Below, one piece after another: positions 13,062 through 20,733 of a stretch of DNA of 26,437 nucleotides. Both the position numbers and the translations under genes were made by a program. The stretch's first letter is position 1, and each line of letters opens with the position of its first letter. The stretch is from assembly GCA_902497145.1 (NCBI GenBank), contig CABVDR010000037.1:1-26437 (forward strand), written 5' to 3'. The notes beneath the pieces are model-generated. The model searched no databases, was not told where the DNA came from, and was given only the letters and a program-made list of their open reading frames with translations. This stretch comes from an uncultured Oscillospiraceae bacterium (GTDB taxonomy: Bacteria; Bacillota; Clostridia; Oscillospirales; Oscillospiraceae).

Positions 13062-13835
13062 ATGGAATTTCAGCAGCGGCTCTATGAGCTGAGAAAACAA
13101 TCCGGCCTGTCCCAGGAGGGGCTGGCCGATCTTCTGGGAGTATCCCGGCAGGCGGTGCAAAAGTGGGAGGCAGGCACCTCCCGCCCCGACCTGGATAACC
13201 TAGCCGCCCTGGCCCGGTATTTTAATGTCTCCCTGGACTATTTGGTCACCGGGCAGGAGGCCCAGGTCTCCCCCACCCCTGCCCCCACCACCATCGTCAA
13301 CAACTATTACTCCGCGTTCCACTATGAGTACAAGAGCAAGCGCACCCTCTTCGGCCTGCCCCTGGTCCACATTCGGCTGGGCAACCGGGGCATCGGGGTA
13401 GCCAAGGGGATCCTGGCCATCGGCAATGTGGCTGTGGGGGTATTTACCCTGGGCGGCTTCTCCTTTGGCCTGTTCTCCGTCGGGGGACTCTCCTTTGGCC
13501 TGCTGTTTGCCCTGGGGGGCTGGGCCATGGGCGCTCTGGCCATCGGTGGGCTGGCCATCGGTCTGATCGCTCTGGGCGGCGGAGCGGTGGGCCTGTTTGC
13601 CATGGGAGGCGGTGCCTTCGGAGTGTACGCCGCCGGAGGGGGTGCCATTGCCTCAGAGATCGCCATCGGCGGCTCCGCCCACGCCCCCCTGGCCATTGGT
13701 CAGGTGGCGGAAGGCGCTTTGACCTTTGGCCGGGGTGCTGACCCGCAGGCGATGGCATCGGCCATCCGGGAGGCGGCCCAGGGTCTCCCCCGCGTTCTCC
13801 AGAACCTGCTCATTTTCCTGGCACAAAATTGGTAA
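13062..13835 (+). CDS. XRE-family HTH regulator fused to a glycine-rich decapeptide-repeat domain
   Basis: A 257-residue protein. Residues 5-61 are a Cro/CI-type HTH (LRKQSGLSQEGLADLLGVSRQAVQKWE, then SRPDLDNLAALARYFNVSLDYLV). A Pro-rich linker (70-78) follows. After a hinge (NNYYSAFHYEYKSK) comes a region starting FGLPLVHIRLG, then about nine tandem units of ten residues (about 118-218) of the form LGGxAxGLxA, for example LGGWAMGALA, IGGLAIGLIA and LGGGAVGLFA. A short tail ends it. Similar Gly-Gly repeats occur in many uncharacterised bacterial proteins, as I recall; the fold could be a stacked solenoid or membrane-associated Gly-zipper helices. The ATG has GGAGGGG about 7 bases upstream. 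A perfect palindrome sits at the promoter. The DNA-binding part is firm; what the repeat domain senses is unknown. Confidence 0.85.
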   Translation: MEFQQRLYELRKQSGLSQEGLADLLGVSRQAVQKWEAGTSRPDLDNLAALARYFNVSLDYLVTGQEAQVSPTPAPTTIVNNYYSAFHYEYKSKRTLFGLPLVHIRLGNRGIGVAKGILAIGNVAVGVFTLGGFSFGLFSVGGLSFGLLFALGGWAMGALAIGGLAIGLIALGGGAVGLFAMGGGAFGVYAAGGGAIASEIAIGGSAHAPLAIGQVAEGALTFGRGADPQAMASAIREAAQGLPRVLQNLLIFLAQNW

Positions 13836-13867
13836 AAAAACAGGACCGCTCAGCGGTCCTGTTTTTT
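13834..13867. terminator. Bidirectional intrinsic terminator
   Basis: AAAAAACAGGACCGCT pairs with AGCGGTCCTGTTTTTT around a 1- to 3-base loop centred at 13851. It serves the XRE-repeat gene (+) and greA (-), whose stops flank it. Confidence 0.92.
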
Positions 13868-14369
13868 AATACCGGTTCAGAGGGATCTCCCCGTCGTCGG
13901 TTCCTTTTTCAATGGCACGGATCACCGCGTCATAGCCGTAGTTCTCATTGACCTGGATGTGGACCCGGTCTCCCACCCGGCGGCCCAGCAGGCAGCGGCC
14001 CACCGGGGACTCCTTGCTGATGAGCCCCCTCAGGGCGTCCTGGCGCATCGTGGTGACGATCTGGTAGACCTCCTCCTCGTCGTCGTCCTCCATGTAGACG
14101 GTGACTTTGTCGTACAGCCCCACCTGGTCACTGCCCGACTGGTCAGAGATGACCACGGCGGTCTTGATCATATTCTCCAGAAAGCGGATGCGGCTCTCGT
14201 TGCGGTTCTTCTCCTGCTTGGCCGCCTTATACTCAAAATTCTCGCTCAGGTCGCCAAAGGAACGGGCCTCCTTCACCGCCTCCAGCAGCTGGGGGCGCAG
14301 GACAATGCGGCGGTGGTCCAATTCCTTGCGCATGAGATCCAGATCCTTTTGGGTGAGTTCGTTGTGCAT
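13866..14369 (-). CDS. greA: GreA/GreB-family transcription elongation factor
   Basis: A 167-residue protein. The N-terminal antiparallel coiled coil carries the tip motif GDLSENFEYKAAKQEK; Asp40 and Glu43 match the two acidic residues (Asp41, Glu44 of E. coli GreA) that reach into the RNA polymerase secondary channel and trigger transcript cleavage. The C-terminal FKBP-like domain ends in ISKESPVGRCLLGRRVGDRV (118-137), the usual SPLGxALLG region. It is slightly longer than the normal 158 residues because of an acidic insert (MEDDDEEEV). The ATG is preceded by GAGGAG very close by (2 bases) and GAGAGG further up. It stands alone between two terminators. Classification is firm; it may be a paralogue rather than the main GreA. 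Confidence 0.9.
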   Translation of the reverse strand: MHNELTQKDLDLMRKELDHRRIVLRPQLLEAVKEARSFGDLSENFEYKAAKQEKNRNESRIRFLENMIKTAVVISDQSGSDQVGLYDKVTVYMEDDDEEEVYQIVTTMRQDALRGLISKESPVGRCLLGRRVGDRVHIQVNENYGYDAVIRAIEKGTDDGEIPLNRY

Positions 14370-14389
14370 AGCTCCTCGGTCCTCTCATA

Positions 14390-14415
14390 AAAACCGGGCG
14401 GCCACAGGGCCGCCC
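14390..14415 (-). terminator. Intrinsic terminator of the racemase gene
   Basis: On the minus strand, GGGCGGCC (14415-14408) pairs with GGCCGCCC (14403-14396) around CTGT. GGTTTTTAT follows. It starts a few bases after the racemase stop and ends the nhaC/racemase transcript before greA. Confidence 0.85.
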
Positions 14416-14420
14416 AGCGG

Positions 14421-15518
14421 TTAGTTTGCATCCTGCTTGTAATAAATATGGACGCTTTTACTGCCTGTTAAGTATACCATAGTGGCATAGCACAAGTCAA
14501 ACTCCAAAACGTCTCCCACCTGGAGCCGTCGGACAGCCCCTTCCACATCCAGGATGGTGTGGTCCGAGGAGGCCCCCAGCACCTTGATGCCGGGCTCCCG
14601 GGGGATGAGATCGTCGCTCTCTCCGTAGTCCACTCGGCCTATGCCCAGCAGGCACCGCAGGCGGTGGCCCCGGTCCACGTAGGTGCGGGTGCGGCCGAAG
14701 GCATCCACCGACAGCTCCCCCACCGGATGGGATGGTTTTACCCTGGACTCAATGACCTGGGCCCGGAGGGTAAAGATATCCTTGTGCATAAAGTCCATGT
14801 TGCAGCCCCAGATGCTGCCCAGGAGAATCCCTTCCCCCACCCGCAGGTGGTTGATGCGGGGAGGCATGGTGCCATCCAGCACCATATGAAGGGAGGAGGA
14901 TGCGCCGCCGGAAATGACCTCCAGCTTCCGTCCGATAGCCTTTTCCACCTGCTCGGCAGCGGCTACCAGATCCCGCATTTTTTCCGGGGTGGCCTGGATG
15001 GAGCCGTAGCACCCCAGGTTGGTGCCCACCCCCAGCAGCTTCAGCCCGGGCAGATCCCGCTCCACTTCCACAGCGGCGGCCACCAGCTCGTCCCAGTCCC
15101 AGAAGCCCTCCCGCAGGTCGCCCAGGTCTACCATCAGGATCACTTGGTGAACCTTGCCCTGACGGCGGGCCGCTTTGTCCAGCAGACGCAGGACGGAGAT
15201 TTCACTGTTCAGGCTGATATCCGACCATTTCACCGCCTCTTCAGTCTCACAGGGCATGGGAATACGGATCAGCATAAGCGGAGTCCGGATACCCGCCTCT
15301 TTCAGCTCACGCAGCTGATCCAGCCGGGAGGAGGCAATACTGGACACGCCTGCCTCCTGATAAACCTTTGCCGCCGGAGGCAGGGCGTGGAATCCCTTTA
15401 CCACACCGGAGATCTCAATAGAAGAAGCCTGGCAGCGCTCTTGGAGCGCTGCCAGGTTTTCCTTGAGCTTTCCCAAATCGATCTCCACATGGGGATATTG
15501 ATACATTGGTTGGCTCAT
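14421..15518 (-). CDS. Alanine/ornithine racemase-family PLP enzyme (Orr-like)
   Basis: A 365-residue fold-type III PLP enzyme. The alanine-racemase N-terminal barrel begins PHVEIDLGKLKENLAAL, with the PLP Lys expected at Lys41 in GVVKGF. Motifs that place it in the Orr branch are SDISLNSE, QVILMVDLGDLREG, LLGVGTNLGCYG, VISGGASSSLHMV, INHLRVGEGILLG and KVLGASSDHTILDV. Orr of Clostridium sticklandii interconverts L- and D-ornithine; related enzymes act on other amino acids, so substrate is inferred. Its position supports ornithine: it lies 28 bases after an NhaC-type transporter and downstream of the argC-J-B-D genes on the same strand. The ATG has AAAGGAA about 9 bases upstream. It is followed by a terminator. 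Confidence 0.88.
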   Translation of the reverse strand: MSQPMYQYPHVEIDLGKLKENLAALQERCQASSIEISGVVKGFHALPPAAKVYQEAGVSSIASSRLDQLRELKEAGIRTPLMLIRIPMPCETEEAVKWSDISLNSEISVLRLLDKAARRQGKVHQVILMVDLGDLREGFWDWDELVAAAVEVERDLPGLKLLGVGTNLGCYGSIQATPEKMRDLVAAAEQVEKAIGRKLEVISGGASSSLHMVLDGTMPPRINHLRVGEGILLGSIWGCNMDFMHKDIFTLRAQVIESRVKPSHPVGELSVDAFGRTRTYVDRGHRLRCLLGIGRVDYGESDDLIPREPGIKVLGASSDHTILDVEGAVRRLQVGDVLEFDLCYATMVYLTGSKSVHIYYKQDAN

Positions 15519-15546
15519 ATTGTTATTTTCCTTTAAACCGTTTCAA

Positions 15547-17037
15547 TCAAGCCTTCACAGCCTTCTGACGCTTGTAGGGCTTGTTGTCCAGATCCTTCAG
15601 GGTGAGGCCCAGAGCGGCACACAGCCAGTTGACCACGGGCATCAGCCAGTTGAAGATGGCAAAGATACCATACTGCTCCACGCCGATATCCAGGGTGTCG
15701 GAGATGTACACACCACAGGTGTTCCAGGGGATCAGAGCGGAGGTAACGGTACCGGCACCTTCCAGAGCGGAGGACAGAACGGCGGGGTGCAGGCCCATCT
15801 TGCGGTACTCCTCGGCATACATACGGCCGGGAACCACGATGGAGATGTACTGCTCGGGCATGGTCATGTTGGAGATGACGCAGGTAACCTCGGTAACAGC
15901 AACCAGGCCGGCAGGACCCTTGGCCAGCTTCTTGATCTGGTTGACGACGACCTCCAGCTGGTGGGTGCCTTCCATAATGCCGCCGAACATCATGGCAATG
16001 ATGGTCATGGCCACGGAGTTCATCATGTTCATGATGCCGCCCTTTTCCAGCAACTCGGTCATCGTATTGTAGGTATCTTCCGTCAGAGTGGACTGGAGCA
16101 GGGCATGGATCTCGTCGGTGAACGCATAGCCGTCCAGGCCGAAGGAGAACAGAGTACCCAGGTTGCAGCCCTCAGGCTGGAAAATGAGGCCCAGGATGGC
16201 GCCGGCAAAGATGCCCAGGGTGATACCGGGGATGGCGGGCATCTTCATGGCCACGGCCACGATAACGATAACGGGGGGCAGCAGCAGGATGGGGTTGATA
16301 TTAAACACACCGCCGTGGGCAGCGTTCATCGCGTTAGCAAACTCAGTCACGCGGCTCATATCGGCCTCGCCGCCGTGATACTGCATGGCACCCAGCACAC
16401 CGAAGACCACCAGAGTGATGATGTAGGTGATGGCGGTGGGGAGCATCATGGCCTTCACGTGGGCGATGACGTCGGTACCGGCCATAGCGGGAGCCAGGTT
16501 CGTGGTGTCAGACAGAGGAGACATCTTGTCGCCGAAATACGCACCAGAGAGGATGGCGCCGGCAGTCATAGCAGGACTCATGCCAAGACCGAAACCGATG
16601 CCCATAAACGCCACACCCATGGTGCCCATGGTACCCCAGGAGGTACCGGTAGCCAGGGAGGTGATGGAGCAGACCAGCACGGTGGCAATGAAGAAAATGG
16701 AGGGATGGATGATCTGCAGGCCATAGTAGATCATGGTGGGTACCACGCCGGCGTTGATCCACACGCCGATGAGGATACCAACAATGATCAGGATACAAAT
16801 GGACTGGAGGGCCTTATAGATGCCGTCCATCATCATCTTCTCAATGACATCCCACTTGTACCCCAGATACAGGGCCATCAGGGCCGCGACGCACACGCCG
16901 CAGAACATCGGTACATGAACAGGTGCCTCAAAGATGATAATACCTACCGCCAGCAGGGCGATCAACAGGCCCAGGGTAATGAGGGCTTCCCATACTTTTG
17001 GCATGCGGCCTTCTCTGGATTTATTTGTCTCGCTCAT
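15547..17037 (-). CDS. nhaC: NhaC-family Na+/H+ antiporter-type transporter
   Basis: A 496-residue membrane protein with about 11-12 hydrophobic segments. It carries the NhaC signatures TSLATGTSWGTMGTMGVAFMGIG and GAYFGDKMSPLSDTTNLAPA, and later ISNMTMPEQYISIVVPGRMY and SALIPWNTCGVY. NhaC proteins exchange Na+ for H+, but members of the family also transport organic anions or amino acids. Here it is paired with an amino-acid racemase and follows argD, so ornithine or another amino acid is a plausible cargo (inference). The ATG at 17037 has a weak ribosome site (AAAGG about 13 bases upstream). A 225-base gap with a GC-rich hairpin separates it from argD, so it may be transcribed by read-through or from an unrecognised promoter. 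28 bases separate it from the racemase. Confidence 0.92.
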   Translation of the reverse strand: MSETNKSREGRMPKVWEALITLGLLIALLAVGIIIFEAPVHVPMFCGVCVAALMALYLGYKWDVIEKMMMDGIYKALQSICILIIVGILIGVWINAGVVPTMIYYGLQIIHPSIFFIATVLVCSITSLATGTSWGTMGTMGVAFMGIGFGLGMSPAMTAGAILSGAYFGDKMSPLSDTTNLAPAMAGTDVIAHVKAMMLPTAITYIITLVVFGVLGAMQYHGGEADMSRVTEFANAMNAAHGGVFNINPILLLPPVIVIVAVAMKMPAIPGITLGIFAGAILGLIFQPEGCNLGTLFSFGLDGYAFTDEIHALLQSTLTEDTYNTMTELLEKGGIMNMMNSVAMTIIAMMFGGIMEGTHQLEVVVNQIKKLAKGPAGLVAVTEVTCVISNMTMPEQYISIVVPGRMYAEEYRKMGLHPAVLSSALEGAGTVTSALIPWNTCGVYISDTLDIGVEQYGIFAIFNWLMPVVNWLCAALGLTLKDLDNKPYKRQKAVKA

Positions 17038-17190
17038 AGGATGTTACCAACCTTTCTTTCATAACGTTGCAATTTCTGCATTTTCTGATTCAGCGTTGGA
17101 TTCCTTTTCGACTTGTAAGTCCGGTACTGCCGTACACCTCCTCCCTCTCGCGTTTTTTTACAACACATCACAAAACCGTCGGGTACAAGT

Positions 17191-17216
17191 CTGGGCGCGC
17201 CAACTGGCGCGCCCAG
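17191..17216. other. Strong GC hairpin without U-tract between argD and nhaC
   Basis: CTGGGCGCGCC (17191-17201) pairs perfectly with GGCGCGCCCAG (17206-17216) around AACT, 46 bases beyond the argD stop. On the coding (minus) strand it is followed by ACTTGTACC rather than a T-run. It is therefore a poor intrinsic terminator; attenuation, mRNA end protection or processing are alternatives. Confidence 0.7.
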
Positions 17217-17262
17217 ATCTCGCCCCATTGCGTGTGTTACATGATGATATTAGCTTCTGGGA

Positions 17263-18486
17263 TTATACACCCAGATCAGTCATGGCCTTGTCGATGGCGG
17301 CCACAACCACGTCAACCTCGGCCTCGCTGGCAATCAGCGGGGGAATGAAACGCAGGACGTTGCCCGCAGTGCAGTTGATGAGGACCTTCTGCTCATAGCA
17401 CTTCTGGACGATCTGGGGACCGATCTCGTTGTCCTTGAGCTCGGCGCCGTTGATCATGCCCATGCCGCGGACCTCAGTGATGGTGCCGGGATGCTTGGCA
17501 GACAGCTCGTTGAGCTTGGCGCGGAAATACTCGCCCACCTTGACCGCGTTATCCATCAAACCGTCGTTGATCATGGTGTCCAGGGTAGCTTCCGCCAGGC
17601 CGCAGGCCAGGGGGCCGCCGGCGAAGGTGGAGCCGTGGGTGCCGGGAGTCAGGGTCAGAGCAGCATCGCCCCGGGCGCACACCGCGCCGATGGGTACGCC
17701 GGAACCCAGAGCCTTCGCCATGGAGCAGGTGTCGGGCTCCACACCGTAGTTCTGGTGGGCAAACAGCTTGCCGGTACGGCCGGAACCAACCTGGACCTCG
17801 TCGAACATCAGCAGGATGCCCTTCTCGTCGCACAGGTCACGCAGGCCCTGGAGGAATTCCTTGGAAGCGGGACGGACACCGCCCTCGCCCTGAACGGGCT
17901 CGGTGAGGATGGCGCACACGTCGTCGCCCATCTGAGCCTTCACGGATTCCAGGTTGTTGAACTCGGCATAGCGGAAGCCCTCAGGCAGGGGAGAGAACCA
18001 CTTGGGATTGTGGACGATCTCCTGGCCGGTAGCGGTGGCAGTAGCCAGAGTGCGGCCGTGGAAGGACTTCAGCATGGAGATGACCACATAGCGCTCGGGG
18101 TGGCCGTGGTCCACCGCATACTTACGAGCCAGCTTGATCTGGCCCTCGTTGGCCTCGGCGCCGGAGTTGGCAAAGAACACCTTATCAAAGCAGCTGTTCT
18201 CGCAGATGAGCTTACACACCTGGATGGCGGGCTCATTGTAGTAGTAGTTAGAGCAGTGCATCATGTCCTTGGCCCGATCCAGCGCCTTCACGATGGCGGG
18301 ATGATGGTGGCCCAGGCCGTTGACGGCGATGCCGCCCACGAAGTCCAGATACTTGTTGCCGTCCAGATCCCAGACCCAGCAGCCTTCGCCCTTATCCATC
18401 ACAATGGGCATTCTGGCGTGGTTACCGTACAGGTACTGATCAGCGACGGCGATGGCTTCGGCGTTGCTCTTGAACTTCTCAATCAT
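17263..18486 (-). CDS. argD: Acetylornithine aminotransferase
   Basis: A 407-residue class III PLP aminotransferase that converts N-acetylglutamate semialdehyde to N-acetylornithine with glutamate. Visible motifs: DLDGNKYLDFVGGIAVNGLGH near the N-terminus, FANSGAEANE (108-114), SFHGRTLATATATG, ILTEPVQGEGGV, LLMFDEVQVGSGRTG (Asp229), and SMAKALGSGVPIGA with the PLP-binding Lys258. THGSTFAGGPLACG completes the substrate-side loop. Length is typical of ArgD. Related lysine or GABA enzymes share the fold, but the argC-J-B context settles the call. The ATG has AAAGGAGG 8 bases upstream. It is 75 bases after argB, with a hairpin in that gap. Confidence 0.96.
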   Translation of the reverse strand: MIEKFKSNAEAIAVADQYLYGNHARMPIVMDKGEGCWVWDLDGNKYLDFVGGIAVNGLGHHHPAIVKALDRAKDMMHCSNYYYNEPAIQVCKLICENSCFDKVFFANSGAEANEGQIKLARKYAVDHGHPERYVVISMLKSFHGRTLATATATGQEIVHNPKWFSPLPEGFRYAEFNNLESVKAQMGDDVCAILTEPVQGEGGVRPASKEFLQGLRDLCDEKGILLMFDEVQVGSGRTGKLFAHQNYGVEPDTCSMAKALGSGVPIGAVCARGDAALTLTPGTHGSTFAGGPLACGLAEATLDTMINDGLMDNAVKVGEYFRAKLNELSAKHPGTITEVRGMGMINGAELKDNEIGPQIVQKCYEQKVLINCTAGNVLRFIPPLIASEAEVDVVVAAIDKAMTDLGV

Positions 18487-18516
18487 GGGATTAGTCCTCC
18501 TTTATATTGGTTTGCT

Positions 18517-18555
18517 CCGGCCCTCCGGGGAGTGCTCCTCCCGCGGAGGGAACCG
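18517..18555 (-). other. Hairpin in the argB-argD gap
   Basis: CCCTCCG (18521-18527) pairs with CGGAGGG (18544-18550), extended by outer CCGG/CCGG and an inner GGAG/CTCC pairing. No T-run follows on the minus strand. It more likely tunes relative argB and argD mRNA levels than terminates transcription. Confidence 0.5.
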
Positions 18556-18561
18556 GAAAAT

Positions 18562-19443
18562 TTACTTCTTCCACTTAATACCCACGCTGGGCTGATCCTT
18601 GCCCACGGTGGTACCGATGCCCTCGTCAGCGAAGGCCTCGTAGAGGATGCTGTGGGGCTTTCTTCCGTCGATGATGTGGACGTTGGTCACGCCCTCCTCG
18701 ATGGCCTGGACACAGCAGTCCACTTTGGGGATCATGCCGCCGGCGATGGTTCCCTGATCCTTCAGGCCCTGCACGTCGGCAATGTTCAGGTAGCTGATCA
18801 CGTCCCGGAGCTTGATGTCGTTGCACAGGCCCTCAATGTCGGTGAGGAGCATCAGCTTCTCCGCGCCCAGGGCACTGGCCAGCTTGCCAGCGGCGGTATC
18901 GCCGTTGATGTTAAAGCTCTGACCCTTTCCGTCGGTACCCACAGGGGCTACCACGGGGATGTAACCGGCGTCCAGCAGAGCCTGAACGGGGGCGGCGTTC
19001 ACTTCCACGATGTCGCCCACGTAGCCCAGCTCCTCGCTGCGCTGCACGCACTTATAGATATTGGCGCTGATGCCGGACAGACCCACGGCCTCGCCGCCGA
19101 TGGCGTTGATCCGGCCAACCAGCTCGCTGTTCACCTGGCCGATGAGCACCGCCTCCACCACGTGGATAATGTCCGCGGAGGTGTAGCGCAGGCCGTTGAT
19201 GAATTTTACCGGGATATCCAGCTTCTCCAGCATCTTGTTGATGCCGGGACCGCCGCCATGGCTCAGGACGGGCTTCATGCCCAGGAGTTTGAGCATCACC
19301 ACATCCTGAAGGACGGCAGCCTTGAGCTCCTCATTGATCATGGCGTTGCCGCCGTATTTGATGACGATCACCTTTCCGGCATACTTTTTCAGGTAGGGCA
19401 TGGCCTCCATCAGGGTGGCCACCTTGCTGGCTACATCATTCAT
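18562..19443 (-). CDS. argB: Acetylglutamate kinase
   Basis: A 293-residue amino-acid kinase that phosphorylates N-acetylglutamate with ATP. The family pattern is clear: KVIVIKYGGNAM (24-35; Lys29 and the glycine-rich turn), VVMLKLLGMKPVLSHGGGPGIN (the GGG loop that stabilises the transition state), NGLRYTSADIIHVVEAVL (substrate region, with Arg), NINGDTAAGKLASALGAEKLMLLTDIEGL (ATP-side Asp and Lys) and GGMIPKVDCCVQAIEEGV near the end. The N-terminal helix of about 15 residues resembles that of the arginine-inhibited hexameric form, so feedback control is possible. The ATG has AAGGAGGG 7 bases upstream and sits 15 bases after the argJ stop, as expected for one operon. Confidence 0.97.
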   Translation of the reverse strand: MNDVASKVATLMEAMPYLKKYAGKVIVIKYGGNAMINEELKAAVLQDVVMLKLLGMKPVLSHGGGPGINKMLEKLDIPVKFINGLRYTSADIIHVVEAVLIGQVNSELVGRINAIGGEAVGLSGISANIYKCVQRSEELGYVGDIVEVNAAPVQALLDAGYIPVVAPVGTDGKGQSFNINGDTAAGKLASALGAEKLMLLTDIEGLCNDIKLRDVISYLNIADVQGLKDQGTIAGGMIPKVDCCVQAIEEGVTNVHIIDGRKPHSILYEAFADEGIGTTVGKDQPSVGIKWKK

Positions 19444-19458
19444 AGCGCGCCCTCCTTC

Positions 19459-20682
19459 TTAAGAACGGTAATCGCCGTTGATCTTAACGTAATCGTAGGT
19501 CAGGTCGCAGCCGAAGGCGGTGGCCTGGCCGTCGCCGCTGTGGAAGTTCACAATGACGGTGATGTCATGCTCGGTGAGCACCTTCTTGGCCAGCTCCTCG
19601 CTGAAATCGGTGCCGAAGCCGTTCTCCATCACTACCACCTCGCCGGCGGCGCTCTTCAGGATGCAGTCGGCCTTGGTGGGATCCACGTCGGCGCCGGAGT
19701 AACCAGCGGCGGCCATAATACGGCCCCAGTTGGCGTCCTTGCCGAACACAGCAGCCTTAAACAGGGTAGAACCAGCGATGGAACGGGCCACCATCTTGGC
19801 GTCCTTCTCGGTGGGCAGACCGCCGGCCTCCACCACAATCAGGTGGGTAGCGCCCTCGCCGTCGGAGGCGATGCGCCGGGCCATATCCATGCAGATATCG
19901 TCCAGAGCCTGGGCAAAGGCGGCCTTGTCTTCCTCGGTCTCCACGGCCACACCGGAGGCGCCGTTGGCCAGCAGGAACAGGGAGTCGTTGGTGCTGGTGT
20001 CGCCGTCCACGGTCATCATGTTAAAGCTCTTGTCGGTGCTGGCCTTCAGCATGGGCTGCACCACAGCGGCGTCGATCTTGGCGTCGGTGGTAATGTAGGC
20101 CAGCATGGTGGCCATGTTGGGGTGGATCATACCGGAGCCCTTGGCACAGGCGCCGATGCGCACGGTGCCGCCGGACAGCTCCAGCTCCAGGGCGGTCTCC
20201 TTGCGGACCAGGTCGGTGGTCATGATGGCCCAAGCGGCGTCAGAGCCCTTGTCGGCGCTCATGTCGGGAACGATGCGGCGCACGCCCTCCAGCACCTTCT
20301 CCACGGGCAGCTGCTGCCCGATGACGCCGGTGGAGCACACGAAGACCTCGTCCTCGCCCAGCCCCAGCAGCTTCTCGGCCTCGGTCTCCACCAGCTTGGC
20401 ATTCTTGATGCCCTGCTCGCCGGTGGCGGCGTTGGCGTTGCCGCTGTTGATGACCACGGCCCGGGCCTTGCCTTTTTTCAGGATCTCACGGTCCAGAATG
20501 ACAGGGGCAGCGCAGAATTTATTGGTGGTGAACATGGCCGCGCAGGAGGCGGGCTGTTCGGAATAGATGATTGCAACGTCGGGCTTTTCGCTCTTGCGGC
20601 TCTTCACGCCCACGTAGCAGGCGCCGGCCTGGAAGCCCTTGGGGGTGGTCACGCCGCCGCCCTCGATCAGTTTATAAGCCAT
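19459..20682 (-). CDS. argJ: Bifunctional ornithine acetyltransferase / N-acetylglutamate synthase
   Basis: A 407-residue precursor that cuts itself into two chains. The cleavage site and nucleophile are in KGSGMIHPNMATMLAYITTD, with Thr192 at the new N-terminus. The oxyanion-hole Thr-Gly is in STGVIGQQLP (117-126). ArgJ moves the acetyl group from N-acetylornithine to glutamate, so acetyl is recycled and no separate ArgA/ArgE is needed in steady state. The protein begins VTTPKGFQAG, as is usual, and ends with DLTYDYVKINGDYRS, also typical. Mono- versus bifunctionality cannot be decided from sequence alone, but no argA is seen in this cluster. The ATG has AAGGAAGG about 7 bases upstream; argC ends 51 bases before. 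Confidence 0.97.
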   Translation of the reverse strand: MAYKLIEGGGVTTPKGFQAGACYVGVKSRKSEKPDVAIIYSEQPASCAAMFTTNKFCAAPVILDREILKKGKARAVVINSGNANAATGEQGIKNAKLVETEAEKLLGLGEDEVFVCSTGVIGQQLPVEKVLEGVRRIVPDMSADKGSDAAWAIMTTDLVRKETALELELSGGTVRIGACAKGSGMIHPNMATMLAYITTDAKIDAAVVQPMLKASTDKSFNMMTVDGDTSTNDSLFLLANGASGVAVETEEDKAAFAQALDDICMDMARRIASDGEGATHLIVVEAGGLPTEKDAKMVARSIAGSTLFKAAVFGKDANWGRIMAAAGYSGADVDPTKADCILKSAAGEVVVMENGFGTDFSEELAKKVLTEHDITVIVNFHSGDGQATAFGCDLTYDYVKINGDYRS

Positions 20683-20733
20683 AGGTATCCTTCCTTTCTT
20701 CCGTCATCATTGTGGTCCCGATGGTCCCGTCAA

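Noticed and set aside
15520..17064. A 514-codon plus-strand frame opposite nhaC
   Set aside because: Antisense shadow of a clear membrane transporter; no domain and a skewed His/Gly/Gln composition.
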